From positions 1,984,001 through 2,048,000 of the forward strand of contig NZ_CP019770.1 of NCBI RefSeq assembly GCF_004328665.1: a DNA stretch of 64,000 nt, given 5' to 3'. The DNA comes from Pseudoalteromonas sp. DL-6. Its GTDB lineage: Bacteria; Pseudomonadota; Gammaproteobacteria; Enterobacterales; Alteromonadaceae. The position numbers and the translations under genes were made by a program. This document shows, in pieces, positions 8,314 to 18,996 of this stretch (positions within the stretch are counted from its first letter, which is position 1; each line of letters starts with the position of its first letter). Under the pieces are notes generated by a model that was not told the origin of the DNA, did not search any database, and saw nothing but the letters and a program-made list of their open reading frames with translations.

Positions 8314-8556
8314 ATGTCTGGCACAACAATGATAGTTCTCATTGTACTTATTTCTGTAGGTTCGGGAGTTATTTACGATATGTATAAAAAGCACCTTGAA
8401 TTTAAACATAAAGTACAGGACAACAATCAAGACGCACACAAACAACTAGCTGAGGTAACCGCTCAAGTGAGTGAACTTAAACAACGAGTACAAACACTTG
8501 AAGCCATTGTTACCGACTCAAGCTACAACGTAAAACAAGAAATAAACAAACTTTAA
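8314..8556 (+). CDS. Small PspB-like membrane protein
   Basis: 80 residues: one N-terminal membrane helix (about 5-21), then a charged coiled-coil segment ending LKQRVQTLEAIVTD. This layout and the heptad near the end resemble phage shock protein B, which senses membrane stress together with PspC. No other psp gene is adjacent, so the role is uncertain. The ATG has AAAGGAAG at good spacing. Confidence 0.6.
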   Translation: MSGTTMIVLIVLISVGSGVIYDMYKKHLEFKHKVQDNNQDAHKQLAEVTAQVSELKQRVQTLEAIVTDSSYNVKQEINKL

Positions 8557-8564
8557 TGTATACG

Positions 8565-9578
8565 TTACAAGTAATTTGGGTATAAATGTGCGTTTTCAGG
8601 CTGCTCAATGCCATGGGCAGCTAAAAAACCACCAATTGCTTGACCACACCCTTGTGGCGCTCGGCCACTGTCTATCTCAAAATTTAACTGATTCGCCTCT
8701 TGTTTACCCATTGAGCACAAACTAACTGAACTTGGCGAACGCATAGAAACACTTAACTCGCCTATTTGCTCCGCCTGCACATGCTTACTAAAACGTGCAA
8801 AACCTTGGTATTTAAAATGCTCGCTCACATAATCATTGCTTATAGCAACCAATGCGGCAATAAAACTATGTAAAAAGCTATTTGTTGTTGTATCCGGTGC
8901 TAAAAATGACAAAGTTTTGTTATTAAACTCACTCAGCTGGCAACTATCGCAATGAAGTTTAACCGTATACACCTGCTCACCGGTAATTATAGCTTGGCAG
9001 TTAATTAGCTCTATTTGGTTATCCGCAAACACAAGGCGATCTATCAGCTCGTTCAATGAAATATTTTTAAACGATGAACTTTTAACAAGCTCGGGATTTT
9101 GTGCCATAACGGGTAAGTCATGATGATTATTAAATGGCGTACTGGTTGCGCCTTGGTGTTGCAGCTGAAAAAGCTCTCTTACCTCATGCTCACGCGCCAC
9201 TTTTAACGCTAAAAATGCAGTTTGAATAAGCTCCGAGGTAGGCAGGTTCTGCTCTACTGGCCAACGGCGACCAAACAATAGTTTTTTTGCTTTATTATCA
9301 GCGCGATAATTGTCGGGACTCAGTACTGCTACTTGCAAATAAACATCACTATTTTTTTCAGCTGCTAACACGCTAAAGTGGTTGGAAAAACTAATGTCGT
9401 TAAGCACTTCATTAACACTGGCCAGTGTATGCTTGTAACGCAAAAAATGCTGCGGAACAATCCAATTTTTATTAGCCAGTTGTACTAGGGGCGCATACGA
9501 AATCGGTTGCTCGTAGCTGTATTGCCATTTTTGCCCATCGCCCAATAATGACTCAATTTTTATATTGTTATCTGACAT
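8565..9578 (-). CDS. Hypothetical protein
   Basis: 337 residues, soluble, with no signal peptide, membrane helix or motif that I recognise. It has a CDSC pair near the middle and a glycine-rich C-terminus (GCGQAIGGFLAAHG). Codon use and composition look like the neighbours, so it is probably a lineage-specific but native gene. It stands alone between a convergent small gene and trmK, which reads in the same direction 95 bases upstream. No function is proposed. Confidence 0.75.
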   Translation of the reverse strand: MSDNNIKIESLLGDGQKWQYSYEQPISYAPLVQLANKNWIVPQHFLRYKHTLASVNEVLNDISFSNHFSVLAAEKNSDVYLQVAVLSPDNYRADNKAKKLLFGRRWPVEQNLPTSELIQTAFLALKVAREHEVRELFQLQHQGATSTPFNNHHDLPVMAQNPELVKSSSFKNISLNELIDRLVFADNQIELINCQAIITGEQVYTVKLHCDSCQLSEFNNKTLSFLAPDTTTNSFLHSFIAALVAISNDYVSEHFKYQGFARFSKHVQAEQIGELSVSMRSPSSVSLCSMGKQEANQLNFEIDSGRAPQGCGQAIGGFLAAHGIEQPENAHLYPNYL

Positions 9579-9673
9579 ATATAAACCAAATAAATCTGCC
9601 TATCGGCAAGATATTAACTATGAAGCACTTTACGTAGTTAATCATAAAAAGCGATCACACTTTTTGGCAGTAT

Positions 9674-10339
9674 TTAGCGTTCAAATACGCGTTGATACTC
9701 TGTTATAACTTTTTGATAGTAAACTCTATCTTTATTGAGCATTCGAGTATAATGGTCAAGCAATTGTTGCTGATATTGATGATGTTGAGGGTTATGTTTA
9801 TCCCACATATGAGCCCCCGTTTTAGTAATAGTGCCGGTGGCTTTAAAACTGACTTGTAGCACTTCGTAAAAACGCTTGTTTTCAACAATAATTTGCTCGC
9901 TATCGAGCTGCAAATTACAGGCTTTTAAACCCGCACGTACTTTATAGAGGTGCATAATAGGGCAAATAATAAAACTTAGTTGTTTAAGGCTGTGCGGATT
10001 ATTAGCAATAATTTGCTCAATGAGCTTTAAGCATAAATCGCCCCCCACTCCCGCAATAACGATTACTTGCTTAGCACCTGTTGGCAGTTTAATTTGCGCA
10101 ACATCTTCGCAGCGCACTTGCCATGAAGGCAAAGACTTTCCTTGCTCAAATTGTTGTAGCGACTGCTCAAGCGCTTCCATTAACTCTGGAATAATATCAA
10201 CAAAGTTTATTTGTTTGGCTATGCCGCGCTCAAGTAATGCCATACCTAAAAAGCCATGATCGCAACAACAATCCCAAACAATATCGTAAGACTGTGTAAT
10301 TAACGAATTGATGGCGTTTAAACGTTTACTCAGTTTCAT
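9674..10339 (-). CDS. trmK: TrmK-family tRNA (adenine-N1)-methyltransferase
   Basis: 221 residues. The SAM-binding motif DCCCDHGFLGMALLERG and the later VIVIAGVGGDLCLKLI fit the TrmK (DUF633) family, which in Gram-positive bacteria methylates A22 of tRNA. The exact substrate in gammaproteobacteria is less certain. It is the last gene of the run MATE-uvrB-methyltransferase-trmK, eight bases from the gene before it. Confidence 0.78.
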   Translation of the reverse strand: MKLSKRLNAINSLITQSYDIVWDCCCDHGFLGMALLERGIAKQINFVDIIPELMEALEQSLQQFEQGKSLPSWQVRCEDVAQIKLPTGAKQVIVIAGVGGDLCLKLIEQIIANNPHSLKQLSFIICPIMHLYKVRAGLKACNLQLDSEQIIVENKRFYEVLQVSFKATGTITKTGAHMWDKHNPQHHQYQQQLLDHYTRMLNKDRVYYQKVITEYQRVFER

Positions 10340-10347
10340 TTAACTCA

Positions 10348-11277
10348 CTATATTTTTGTTTTGTACACCAATGCTTTTAAGCTTTTATCGCTATCAATTT
10401 CAATAAAGCGATCGGTAGGTTCTAGGCGTTTAACAAACTCAATAGCACCTTGAGTATGCTCTTCAATAAGTGCTTTAAAATCGTTTTCTGTAAGCTCAGG
10501 GCTATTAGCGCATAACAATAGCTGTGTAGTATCGTTTAAAAGATCAGGAAGTCTGCGCAGCACTTTTTGATAGTCTTTGGTTAAAATAAAACTGCCTTTT
10601 TGAAAACTGGGCGGATCAACAATAATTAAATCAAACGGTGCGGCTTTTTTTAGCTTACCAAACGACTTTAAAATATCGTGCGGTAAAAAACTGACCCCAC
10701 GATCGACATTATTGAGTTGGTGGTTTTGCTTACCCACTTTTAACACACCTTTGCTCATATCCATGTTCATCACATGATCTGCGCCGCCGTGCATAGCCGC
10801 AACCGAAAAACCACAGGTATAAGAAAACAAATTAAGTACTTTGGCGTGCTTACTATTTTGCATGACAAACTCACGGCCTTTTCGCATATCAGGAAAAATA
10901 CCGGTGTTTTGCTTACTCATTAAATCAACCAAAAAACGCACCCCGTTTTCGGCTACGCTATGACGAACTGGCAGTTGGCCGTGAACAAGGGTGTTATGGC
11001 TTTGTAGCCCAGCTCGCTGTTGATACACCAATGCAGTAATTAACTCTGGATGATGTTTTTGTGCCCATTGCCATAACGTATCGGTGAGTGCAGCGAGTGT
11101 TTCCTCGTCAATTTCACTGTATGACACCAAAAACAAACTTGGTGGGTAAAAGTCTAAGTTAATATGACTAAGCGCTTCCACACTGTGGCCACGCCCATGA
11201 AATACGCGGCAAAGCTCATTATCGGAAAAAGGCGTGTCTGCCAAAGCATTTATAAGGGGAGTAAAATCGGTTGTCAT
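10348..11277 (-). CDS. RlmI/RlmL-like class I SAM-dependent methyltransferase
   Basis: 309 residues. The motif VLNLFSYTCGFSVAAMHGGA binds SAM and IIVDPPSFQKG is the DPPS/F catalytic motif of the RlmI/RlmL-type rRNA cytosine/guanine methyltransferases. The N-terminal PUA domain of RlmI is missing; residues 1-110 form a different, short domain. The stop of uvrB directly abuts the start codon, so the two genes are co-transcribed. The substrate is probably RNA, but this is inferred. Confidence 0.8.
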   Translation of the reverse strand: MTTDFTPLINALADTPFSDNELCRVFHGRGHSVEALSHINLDFYPPSLFLVSYSEIDEETLAALTDTLWQWAQKHHPELITALVYQQRAGLQSHNTLVHGQLPVRHSVAENGVRFLVDLMSKQNTGIFPDMRKGREFVMQNSKHAKVLNLFSYTCGFSVAAMHGGADHVMNMDMSKGVLKVGKQNHQLNNVDRGVSFLPHDILKSFGKLKKAAPFDLIIVDPPSFQKGSFILTKDYQKVLRRLPDLLNDTTQLLLCANSPELTENDFKALIEEHTQGAIEFVKRLEPTDRFIEIDSDKSLKALVYKTKI

Positions 11278-13272
11278 TTAATTAATCAACTGTTGTTGTA
11301 GTTCATGTATTTCGTCGCGCACTGAGGCGGCTTTTTCAAATTCTAAATCACTGGCATACGCATGCATTTTGGTTTCTAACTGCTTAATTTGCGTTGCAAT
11401 TTCTTTAGCGCTGAGGATTTTTTTAGAGTCTTTACGAATAAGCTGTAAGTTGTCTTGCGGTGAAGCATCTTGGCCTACATCCATTACATCAAGTATCTTT
11501 TTAACTAATGCACTAGGTTCAATACCATGCTTAACATTATAAGCATGCTGTATTTCTCGGCGTCGGTCGGTTTCTTCAATGGCTTTAGCCATCGATTTAG
11601 TCACTCTGTCACCGTATAAAATAGCGCGGCCATCAAGGTGGCGCGCAGCACGCCCTATTGTTTGAATAAGTGAGCGTGCTGAGCGTAAAAAGCCTTCTTT
11701 ATCGGCATCTAAAATAGCCACTAGTGCCACTTCTGGCATGTCTAAGCCTTCACGTAGTAAGTTAATGCCTACTAACACATCAAATACACCGGCACGTAAA
11801 TCACGAATAATTTCTACCCGCTCTACGGTATCAATGTCAGAGTGTAAATAACGTACTTTTACATTGTGCTCACTCAGGTAGTCGGTCAAATCCTCAGCCA
11901 TACGTTTGGTAAGCGTGGTTACCAGCACTCGCTCTTTTAATTCAACACATTTGTAAATTTCTGAGAGTAAATCATCAACCTGATCGCCTACCGGGCGCAC
12001 TTCAATAACAGGGTCAAGTAAACCAGTTGGACGAATAACTTGCTCTGCAACTTCGCCGTTGCTGCGCTCTAATTCAAAGTCACCCGGGGTGGCCGATACA
12101 TAAATGGTCTGTGGTGCAATAGCCTCAAATTCTTCAAAACGCAGTGGCCTGTTATCCATAGCTGAGGGCATTCTAAAACCGTATTCAACGAGGTTTTCTT
12201 TACGGCTTCTATCGCCTTTGTACATGGCGCCAATTTGCGAGACGGTTACGTGCGATTCATCAATAATCATTAATGCGTCGTCAGGTAAATAGTCCAGTAA
12301 TGTTGGCGGTGGGTCGCCAGGTGTACGCCCCGATAAATAACGGCTGTAGTTTTCAATACCAGAGCAATAACCAAGCTCGGTCATCATTTCTATATCATAT
12401 TGGGTACGCTGAGCTATGCGTTGCTCTTCTACTAACTTGTTTGCGCTGAGCAATTGTGCTCTGCGCTCTTTGAGTTCGGCTTTAATTTTTTCGATAGCTT
12501 CGAGAATTTTTTCTCGTGGCGTTACATAGTGAGTTTTAGGATAAATAGTGGCACGCACTATGTGTTTTTCTACCGCACCGGTTAAGGGGTCAAAAATACT
12601 TAGGCGTTCAACTTCGTCATCAAACATTTCCACACGCACTGCATAGGTGTCTGATTCAGCGGGGAATATATCAACCACTTCACCACGTACGCGGTATGTA
12701 CCACGACTAAAATCAATATCATTTCGCGTATATTGTAGCTCTGCAAGACGACGCAGCATATCTCGTTGGTCGACCTTTTCACCTACTTTTAAGAGCAGCA
12801 TCATTTTCATGTATGAATCAGGATCGCCCAAACCATAAATTGCCGATACTGAGGCAACAATAATGGTATCGCGTCGCTCTAAAAGCGCTTTAGTGGCACT
12901 GAGTCGCATTTGCTCTATGTGCTCATTAATAGATGCGTCTTTTTCGATAAAGGTGTCGCTGGCTACCACATAGGCTTCAGGTTGGTAGTAATCGTAGTAA
13001 GATACAAAGTATTCAACCGCATTGTGTGGAAAGAACTCTTTCATCTCGCCGTACAATTGCGCCGCTAAGGTTTTATTGTGCGCCATAATAATAGTCGGCC
13101 GATTTAAATCACTAATAATGTTAGCCATAGTGAATGTTTTACCGGTACCCGTTGCGCCTAATAATGTTTGCTGAGCAAGTCCGGCTTCTAAGCCTTCACA
13201 CAATTGAGCAATAGCGGTTGGCTGATCCCCTGCGGGTTTAAATTTTGATACTAGCTGAAAATGATCGCTCAA
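11278..13272 (-). CDS. uvrB: Excinuclease ABC subunit UvrB
   Basis: 664 residues. The DNA-damage-verifying helicase-like subunit of nucleotide excision repair, which takes over from UvrA and recruits UvrC. Visible parts are Walker A GATGTGKT (39-46), the beta-hairpin region [11 protein letters not shown], Walker B-type DESH, the helicase motif [10 protein letters not shown] and the C-terminal UVR motif ([14 protein letters not shown]). The start is TTG, giving MSDHFQL as in relatives, with AGGAG nine bases before it. The start overlaps the stop of the MATE gene by a few bases, so translation may be coupled. Confidence 0.97.
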   Translation of the reverse strand: MSDHFQLVSKFKPAGDQPTAIAQLCEGLEAGLAQQTLLGATGTGKTFTMANIISDLNRPTIIMAHNKTLAAQLYGEMKEFFPHNAVEYFVSYYDYYQPEAYVVASDTFIEKDASINEHIEQMRLSATKALLERRDTIIVASVSAIYGLGDPDSYMKMMLLLKVGEKVDQRDMLRRLAELQYTRNDIDFSRGTYRVRGEVVDIFPAESDTYAVRVEMFDDEVERLSIFDPLTGAVEKHIVRATIYPKTHYVTPREKILEAIEKIKAELKERRAQLLSANKLVEEQRIAQRTQYDIEMMTELGYCSGIENYSRYLSGRTPGDPPPTLLDYLPDDALMIIDESHVTVSQIGAMYKGDRSRKENLVEYGFRMPSAMDNRPLRFEEFEAIAPQTIYVSATPGDFELERSNGEVAEQVIRPTGLLDPVIEVRPVGDQVDDLLSEIYKCVELKERVLVTTLTKRMAEDLTDYLSEHNVKVRYLHSDIDTVERVEIIRDLRAGVFDVLVGINLLREGLDMPEVALVAILDADKEGFLRSARSLIQTIGRAARHLDGRAILYGDRVTKSMAKAIEETDRRREIQHAYNVKHGIEPSALVKKILDVMDVGQDASPQDNLQLIRKDSKKILSAKEIATQIKQLETKMHAYASDLEFEKAASVRDEIHELQQQLIN

Positions 13273-14648
13273 TGACTACACTCCTGTAATGCTTGACTGC
13301 TTAACGCTTTAATTTCTTTCATAAACCACTTGTAGGCTACAAGGGCTGTGAATAAATTACCAATGGCCGCGCCAATAAACAAGCCGATTAAGCCTGCGAG
13401 TTCGTTTCCGATATACGCAAAGGGAATATAAAAAACAAACAATCGAATGACGCTCAAAACTAAGGCGTTCATGGGTTTGTGTAAAGCGTTAAACGAGGAG
13501 TTTGATAAAATGATCACTCCTTGTAAGCCATAACTTAGAGGAATGGTATAAATAAACAGTTTGATGACATCAACAACCGCTTGCTCTTTACCAAATATTT
13601 CACTAATAACGCCTGAAAAAATAATTAATACAATATAAATAATGAACTGCCACAACATTACAAACTTGAGCGTACCCAAGTAGGCGTCTTTTACGCGAGA
13701 AAAATGACTCGCTCCAAAGTTTTGGCTAATAAAAGGTGGCAATGTCATCGACAAAGCTAATACCACTAAACTCGCTATTGATTCTATTCGACTCCCTACT
13801 CCAAAAGCAGCAACGGCTTCGGGACCATGATGAGCAACTAATGCGGTCATAACGGCCATAGCAACTGGGGTGAGCATGTTAGCACCCGCTGCAGGTAAAC
13901 CAATTTTTAAAATTTTACGGATTGCGCCAATAACGGTTTGCTTGCCCGCTTTTAAACTAAGCAACCGCTTTTTAACTATTAATATGTATAAAATAATTGC
14001 CACCGCAACTGCCCAGGCTATAACGCTGGCAATGGCAGCCCCTTTAATGCCTAATGCGGGAATGGGACCAAAACCAAAAATAAGCATCGGATCGAGCACA
14101 GCATTAATAAGCCCAGCCCCGCCCATAATAATGCTTGGTGTTTTAGTATCACCGCTAGCACGCAATACTGAGTTTCCAATCATGGGGGTAATTAAAAACA
14201 CACTGCCCAAAAACCAAATACTAATATACTGATGAATTAGTGGAAGTACTTGCTCCCCTGCCCCAAGCAAGGTAAATATTGGGTCAATCAATAAATAGCC
14301 ACAGGCAGATAAAACCAACACTAATACGATCGCCACCAACAACGAGACACTGGCATCAAAACGCGCTTCTTCAATATTGTTACTCCCTAAGGCCTTTGCA
14401 ATTACTGCCGAGGTCCCTATACCTAAACCAATCGCTAAACTAATGACGGTAAAAGTAACAGGAAATGTAAAACTCACCGCGGCAAGCGGCTCAGTGCCAA
14501 GCAAACTAATAAAAAAAGTATCAACAATATTGAACATCATCAGGGTGAACATTCCAAAGATCATCGGAACGGTCATTTTTTTTAATGTAGGCAAAATTGG
14601 GGCGGTGAGTAAATCAGGGCGAGTATGTGATTGAGAATGTGCGCGCAT
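13269..14648 (-). CDS. MATE-family multidrug efflux transporter
   Basis: 459 residues with about 12 hydrophobic helices. The opening [22 protein letters not shown] and the internal repeat between the two six-helix halves are typical of the MATE family (NorM/DinF-type), which expel cationic drugs using Na+ or H+. It is the first gene of the minus-strand run with uvrB. The upstream kilobase holds no gene, so the operon promoter must lie just right of 14648. Confidence 0.88.
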   Translation of the reverse strand: MRAHSQSHTRPDLLTAPILPTLKKMTVPMIFGMFTLMMFNIVDTFFISLLGTEPLAAVSFTFPVTFTVISLAIGLGIGTSAVIAKALGSNNIEEARFDASVSLLVAIVLVLVLSACGYLLIDPIFTLLGAGEQVLPLIHQYISIWFLGSVFLITPMIGNSVLRASGDTKTPSIIMGGAGLINAVLDPMLIFGFGPIPALGIKGAAIASVIAWAVAVAIILYILIVKKRLLSLKAGKQTVIGAIRKILKIGLPAAGANMLTPVAMAVMTALVAHHGPEAVAAFGVGSRIESIASLVVLALSMTLPPFISQNFGASHFSRVKDAYLGTLKFVMLWQFIIYIVLIIFSGVISEIFGKEQAVVDVIKLFIYTIPLSYGLQGVIILSNSSFNALHKPMNALVLSVIRLFVFYIPFAYIGNELAGLIGLFIGAAIGNLFTALVAYKWFMKEIKALSSQALQECSH

Positions 14649-15631
14649 AAAATAAATAAGCCTCTTTTACTGAACGGCATATTTTAAAGCATCTGGGCTG
14701 TTCAAGCCATGCTTTATTAAATCTAAACAATTAAACCAACCTTTAATCTAAAAACTGTTGGTTTTATGCTGTTGTAAACAAATTTCGCACAAACACAACA
14801 AAAACCAAATTAAATACATTTTTATAACTTTTGCAACATTTACCTTTTATGTTTTGTTGCTTTATTACACAGTAAGCGATGATGTTTTATCGTCACGAAA
14901 AATTTTATTTATCGTTTAGGTGGCTGTTCAAGCTGAATCATAAGTCTTTGTTTTTTAATATTTAAAAAAAAAGCTTTTTAATACTTGAAATCGTTGAAGC
15001 ACCCTACACCGCTGGGGGTGCTGATGTTCTTAAAGTTTCATAAACAGAGTTATCCACAGAAACCGTGGATAACTCATTCAACCCCACGTTTATAAAGGGC
15101 TACAACGCGGTGTGAATTTAACAGTGCGGTTGATTTTTTTCGTTAGCAATATGGAAACAGCGTTAAATGGTTTTGTAACGACTTAAAACATCGTTATATG
15201 TTTATTTAGTGCTAAACCGCATTCATGCTGCATAAATAGTCAACCCATTGATTGCCTTGTTTTTATACAAACTCTCGAAAGTTCAGCAACCATTCTGCTT
15301 TGAACAAAATACAAAGCATCATTACGGTTCTCATCTAGATTTAGTTCAACAAACTTTAACGAGGTAAAATAAAAGTGAGGTAATTATTTTAAATACGTTT
15401 ATTAAGACTTTATAAAAATACAGGAAATAGAACACTTTTTTATCACTAAAAGCTGCTTTATTAAATTTTACTGTAAGTTTTATTGGTTAAAGTTACTCAC
15501 TTGATTCAAATATTGCGCTGTTTTTATAAAACAATATCACTGACCTTTACTCAAATAGAGTCACAAAACGCGCAGATTGCACATAAAAACAACGAATAGA
15601 CCTCTTTTTTGAATTTATGATCTTTTATATG
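14649..15631. other. Gene-free stretch of about 1 kb
   Basis: No convincing reading frame on either strand. The sequence is AT-rich with long A and T runs. Two structured elements stand out, a hairpin at 14998-15022 (AGCACCC with GGGTGCT) and the inverted pair at 15047-15075 described separately. The right end leads into the tRNA-Asn promoter. The stretch could hold an unrecognised small RNA, but I cannot support one. Confidence 0.6.
15047..15075. other. Inverted pair of DnaA-box-like sequences
   Basis: GAGTTATCCAC (15047-15057) and GTGGATAACTC (15065-15075) are perfect 11-bp inverted arms around seven bases. The left arm extends to TTATCCACA (15050-15058), the strong DnaA-box consensus; the right arm reads TTATCCACG on the opposite strand. 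No T-run follows, so a terminator is unlikely. Confidence 0.55.
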
Positions 15632-15660
15632 TTGACACTTTGCTATGCGGTCATTAATAT
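15632..15660 (+). promoter_or_regulatory. Promoter of the tRNA-Asn cluster
   Basis: TTGACA (15632-15637) and TAATAT (15655-15660) have 17-base spacing and are followed by the GC-rich discriminator TTCGCCCCG, the pattern of stringently controlled stable-RNA promoters. Confidence 0.85.
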
Positions 15661-15686
15661 TTCGCCCCGTTGAAAGGCAAGACGCT

Positions 15687-15763
15687 TCCCCCTTAGCTCA
15701 GTTGGTTAGAGCGACGGACTGTTAATCCGCAGGTCCCCCGTTCGAGTCGGGGAGGGGGAGCCA
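15687..15763 (+). tRNA. tRNA-Asn (GUU), copy 1
   Basis: 77 bases with encoded CCA. Acceptor arms TCCCCCT and AGGGGGA pair, and the anticodon loop reads CTGTTAA, giving GUU. First of four identical copies. Confidence 0.97.
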
Positions 15764-15784
15764 AGTTTTTCAGCCATAAACGAT

Positions 15785-15861
15785 TCCCCCTTAGCTCAGT
15801 TGGTTAGAGCGACGGACTGTTAATCCGCAGGTCCCCCGTTCGAGTCGGGGAGGGGGAGCCA
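15785..15861 (+). tRNA. tRNA-Asn (GUU), copy 2
   Basis: Identical to copy 1 over 77 bases including CCA; starts 98 bases after it. Confidence 0.97.
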
Positions 15862-15882
15862 AGTTTATGTTTATGATGTAGT

Positions 15883-15959
15883 TCCCCCTTAGCTCAGTTG
15901 GTTAGAGCGACGGACTGTTAATCCGCAGGTCCCCCGTTCGAGTCGGGGAGGGGGAGCCA
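15883..15959 (+). tRNA. tRNA-Asn (GUU), copy 3
   Basis: Identical to copy 1 over 77 bases including CCA; starts 98 bases after copy 2. Confidence 0.97.
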
Positions 15960-15982
15960 AGTCATAAAAAGTATATTTTAGT

Positions 15983-16059
15983 TCCCCCTTAGCTCAGTTG
16001 GTTAGAGCGACGGACTGTTAATCCGCAGGTCCCCCGTTCGAGTCGGGGAGGGGGAGCCA
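15983..16059 (+). tRNA. tRNA-Asn (GUU), copy 4
   Basis: Identical to copy 1 over 77 bases including CCA; starts 100 bases after copy 3. No clear terminator follows. Confidence 0.97.
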
Positions 16060-16229
16060 ATTTACTACACTCCCATAGACATATCCTTAGAATTGCACTA
16101 CCATTTCTCTTTTAAAACAAAAACTTTTTGCTTATAAAACTAACTATTTGATAACTTTACCTATCAAGCTATAATTGGTTTAATAATCATGAGGTTGTGT
16201 CCTCCCCTTTGACATATAAAGATTAAATA

Positions 16230-18173
16230 ATGGCAGCTTTTAAAAAACTTATTTTTATACAACTGATGGCTTGGTTGATTCTTGTAACCGCTGGCTGTTA
16301 CTTTATAAGCCAAAATTTTGATAGCGCTATCGGTAATGCGCAAAAAAATGCACAAGCTACTGTTGAGCAATACATTAAAAACTTATCCGCAACTGATATT
16401 TCTGCTGATAACTTAAAAAGCACACTCGCAACCAGTGAAACATTTTCACGTTTTACTCTACGTGATTATCAAGGCGCAGAAGTGTTTTCAATTAGCAACA
16501 CACCCAAGCTGCCTTTTATTGCTGAGCTTATTCAATCTAACTACAACTCGGTACGCCCTCAGTACGCCACTAATAATAATGCCGATATAAAAGTTGAATT
16601 TAAATTAAACATTGCTTACTTGGCTGATCAGTTTCAAACCGCATTTTTTATTGTATTTGCTATAAGCACCCTACTCGCGTTGATCCCCGTTATATTAATG
16701 AAGTCTATTGTTGAACACATTAATACCAATGTGTGCATGGGCGTTGCAGATGTTATTGACATATATATTAATCAAAACCAACTCAGTGATGATTTCGCAA
16801 CTAAATTTGATTCTAGCCAATTAGAAAAATTAGGAAAAAATTTAATTCCCAGTTTTAATCGTTTATCGTACTTTTTAAAAAATAAAAACGACGATATTAA
16901 AACCGCCGCTCATACTATTAAGCGCGAAGCATATAAAGATGGCATTACTGATTTAGGTAATCGCAACATGTTTGTTGATTACTATGAAAAGCATATTGAA
17001 AACACTGAAGTGAGTACCTTTGGCTCATTGGCATTGGTGCGCTGTAGCGAGCTACAGTCAATTAATCAAAGCCGTGGCTATCAAAAAGGCGATGAATATA
17101 TTAAAGCTGTTGCTGATATTATAAAAAGTATTAGCGGTACCTATACCAGCAGCCAGGTATTTCGAGTAAACAGCTCTGACTTCATAATTATATTGCCAAA
17201 CACCCCACTAAAAGAAGCCGAGAGATTTGGTGAAAACCTACAATCTCGGTTTACGCAATACATGCAAAACCAAGAACTTAGCTCGGTTGCAAACACGGGG
17301 ATTGTCGGTTATGAAAAAGCCAAACCACTAGGCGAGCTGCTCTCTATTGTTGATAATGCAATGAGTATGGCGCAGTCAAAACAAGTTAATGCTTGGCACG
17401 TACAACGGGATACAGATTTAGTTAATAACGTCAGCGCAGGGTTTGGTAACCAAAACTGGCGTAAAGTGATTAACGAAGTTATTGAATCTCGAAGTGTGCA
17501 TTTAGTAATGCAAAATATCATGCCTTTGGGCAAAAGCATTAAAGCCTATGCTGAAATTCAAGCCCGCTTTAAAACAGAAGAAAATCAAGCTTTGCCTACT
17601 GCCTCATTTCTAGCGATGGCTGAAAAGCTCGATATGGCGATAGAAATTGATAAATTAATTATTGAATCCTCTTTAGAGAAAATTAAATCGAGTAATTTAT
17701 CTGAAAAGTATTTTGGCTTAAATATTACCCCTTCAAGTGCGCACAGCGACCAGTTTATGATTTGGTTAGAGCGCCGCTTACTAAAAGATACGCATATTGC
17801 TTCTAAATTAATTTTTGAGGTGAGTGAGTTTGGTCTTCAACAAAACATTAAAGCAAGTAAACGCTTTATTGACATGGTGCATCGCGTTGGTGCCAGAATT
17901 ACTGTTGAACGCTTTGGTGTAGGACTCACCTCATTTAAGTTTTTCAGAGACTTAAAACCAGACTTTATTAAAATGGATGCAAGCTATACTCGAGGCTTAG
18001 AAGACGATAAAAATAACCAATACTTTATGCGGTTAATGGTCGACCTTGCACATAGAATAGGTGTCAGTGTTTTTGCTGAGGGTGTTGAAAGCCAAGAAGA
18101 AAAACACATTGTAGAGACGCTATGCCTTGATGGCGTTCAGGGTTATTACATTGAAAAGCCTAAAGACATCTAA
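16230..18173 (+). CDS. LapD-like inner-membrane c-di-GMP receptor with degenerate GGDEF and EAL domains
   Basis: 647 residues, the length of Pseudomonas LapD. A first helix (about 7-25), a periplasmic domain (26-135) and a second helix (136-157) lead through a HAMP-like linker into a GGDEF domain (about 235-395), then an EAL domain (about 405-645). The GGDEF signature is replaced by NSSDF (314-318) and the EAL motif by EIQ (442-444), so neither cyclase nor phosphodiesterase activity is expected. LapD proteins sense c-di-GMP through the dead EAL domain and hold the protease LapG at the membrane, controlling adhesin release. No lapG or adhesin gene is adjacent. CsrD-type function is the main alternative. 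Confidence 0.75.
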   Translation: MAAFKKLIFIQLMAWLILVTAGCYFISQNFDSAIGNAQKNAQATVEQYIKNLSATDISADNLKSTLATSETFSRFTLRDYQGAEVFSISNTPKLPFIAELIQSNYNSVRPQYATNNNADIKVEFKLNIAYLADQFQTAFFIVFAISTLLALIPVILMKSIVEHINTNVCMGVADVIDIYINQNQLSDDFATKFDSSQLEKLGKNLIPSFNRLSYFLKNKNDDIKTAAHTIKREAYKDGITDLGNRNMFVDYYEKHIENTEVSTFGSLALVRCSELQSINQSRGYQKGDEYIKAVADIIKSISGTYTSSQVFRVNSSDFIIILPNTPLKEAERFGENLQSRFTQYMQNQELSSVANTGIVGYEKAKPLGELLSIVDNAMSMAQSKQVNAWHVQRDTDLVNNVSAGFGNQNWRKVINEVIESRSVHLVMQNIMPLGKSIKAYAEIQARFKTEENQALPTASFLAMAEKLDMAIEIDKLIIESSLEKIKSSNLSEKYFGLNITPSSAHSDQFMIWLERRLLKDTHIASKLIFEVSEFGLQQNIKASKRFIDMVHRVGARITVERFGVGLTSFKFFRDLKPDFIKMDASYTRGLEDDKNNQYFMRLMVDLAHRIGVSVFAEGVESQEEKHIVETLCLDGVQGYYIEKPKDI

Positions 18174-18190
18174 CCCATCCTAACTCAGAT

Positions 18191-18216
18191 AAAAAAGAGC
18201 ATTTATGCTCTTTTTT
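18191..18216 (+). terminator. Rho-independent terminator after the LapD-like gene
   Basis: Stem GAGCAT (18197-18202) pairs with ATGCTC (18205-18210), flanked by six A and six T residues. Confidence 0.88.
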
Positions 18217-18413
18217 ACGTTTTAAAGTGTGCTTTTGCTATTGTTCAGCCGTTAAAATGCAGACCGCTTTTTAATTGCAAAGCTCTTAGATTTTGGCCCT
18301 TTAGAATTAGCCCGTTATTTTACGTTGTTTATTTAACTGATAATCACTCAACGTGTTGTTAATCACAGTAGAAAAAAGGATAATACACGGGATTTTATTA
18401 GCGTGAGGCACAC

Positions 18414-18995
18414 ATGACAGAATACGTCTTGTTATTAATTGGAACAGTGTTAGTTAACAACTTTGTATTAGTACAATTTTTAGGCCTTTGCCCGTTTATG
18501 GGGGTATCAGGGAAGCTTGATACAGCCATAGGTATGTCTTTAGCAACCACCTTTGTGCTAACGCTTGCCTCTGTGACCAGTTATTTAGTAAACGAGTATA
18601 TTTTATTACCGCTGGATATCACCTACTTAAAAACAATGAGCTTTATTTTAGTCATTGCTGTGGTTGTTCAATTTACTGAAATGGTTGTCAGAAAAACCAG
18701 CCCAACGCTTTATCGTTTACTGGGGATTTTTTTACCCTTAATAACGACTAACTGTGCAGTACTCGGGGTTGCTTTATTAAATATCAAAGAAGATCACACC
18801 TTTTTACAATCTGCCGTTTATGGCTTTGGTGCCGCAGTGGGTTTTTCATTAGTATTGGTTTTATTTGCAGCATTGCGCGAACGTTTGGCCGCAGCCGATG
18901 TACCCACTCCATTTAAAGGTGCCTCAATCGCAATGATAACGGCAGGTTTAATGTCAATGGCCTTTATGGGTTTTACTGGATTAGTGAAGTTTTAA
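18414..18995 (+). CDS. rsxA: Electron transport complex subunit RsxA
   Basis: 193 residues, exactly the family length, with six membrane helices. It opens [20 protein letters not shown], with [15 protein letters not shown] and [13 protein letters not shown] as family hallmarks; its conserved membrane cysteines are thought to carry an iron-sulfur centre. RsxA pairs with RsxE in the membrane core of the Rnf/Rsx complex, which moves electrons between NADH and ferredoxin-type carriers coupled to ion flow and in E. coli keeps SoxR reduced. GTGAGG precedes the ATG. First gene of rsxABCDGE. Confidence 0.96.
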   Translation: MTEYVLLLIGTVLVNNFVLVQFLGLCPFMGVSGKLDTAIGMSLATTFVLTLASVTSYLVNEYILLPLDITYLKTMSFILVIAVVVQFTEMVVRKTSPTLYRLLGIFLPLITTNCAVLGVALLNIKEDHTFLQSAVYGFGAAVGFSLVLVLFAALRERLAAADVPTPFKGASIAMITAGLMSMAFMGFTGLVKF

Positions 18996-18996
18996 T

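Noticed and set aside
13870-14232. 120-residue open frame on the plus strand inside the MATE gene
   Set aside because: Antisense shadow of a clear membrane transporter gene.
14998-15075. Small RNA made of two hairpins in the 1-kb gap
   Set aside because: No promoter of quality before it and no T-run after the second hairpin.
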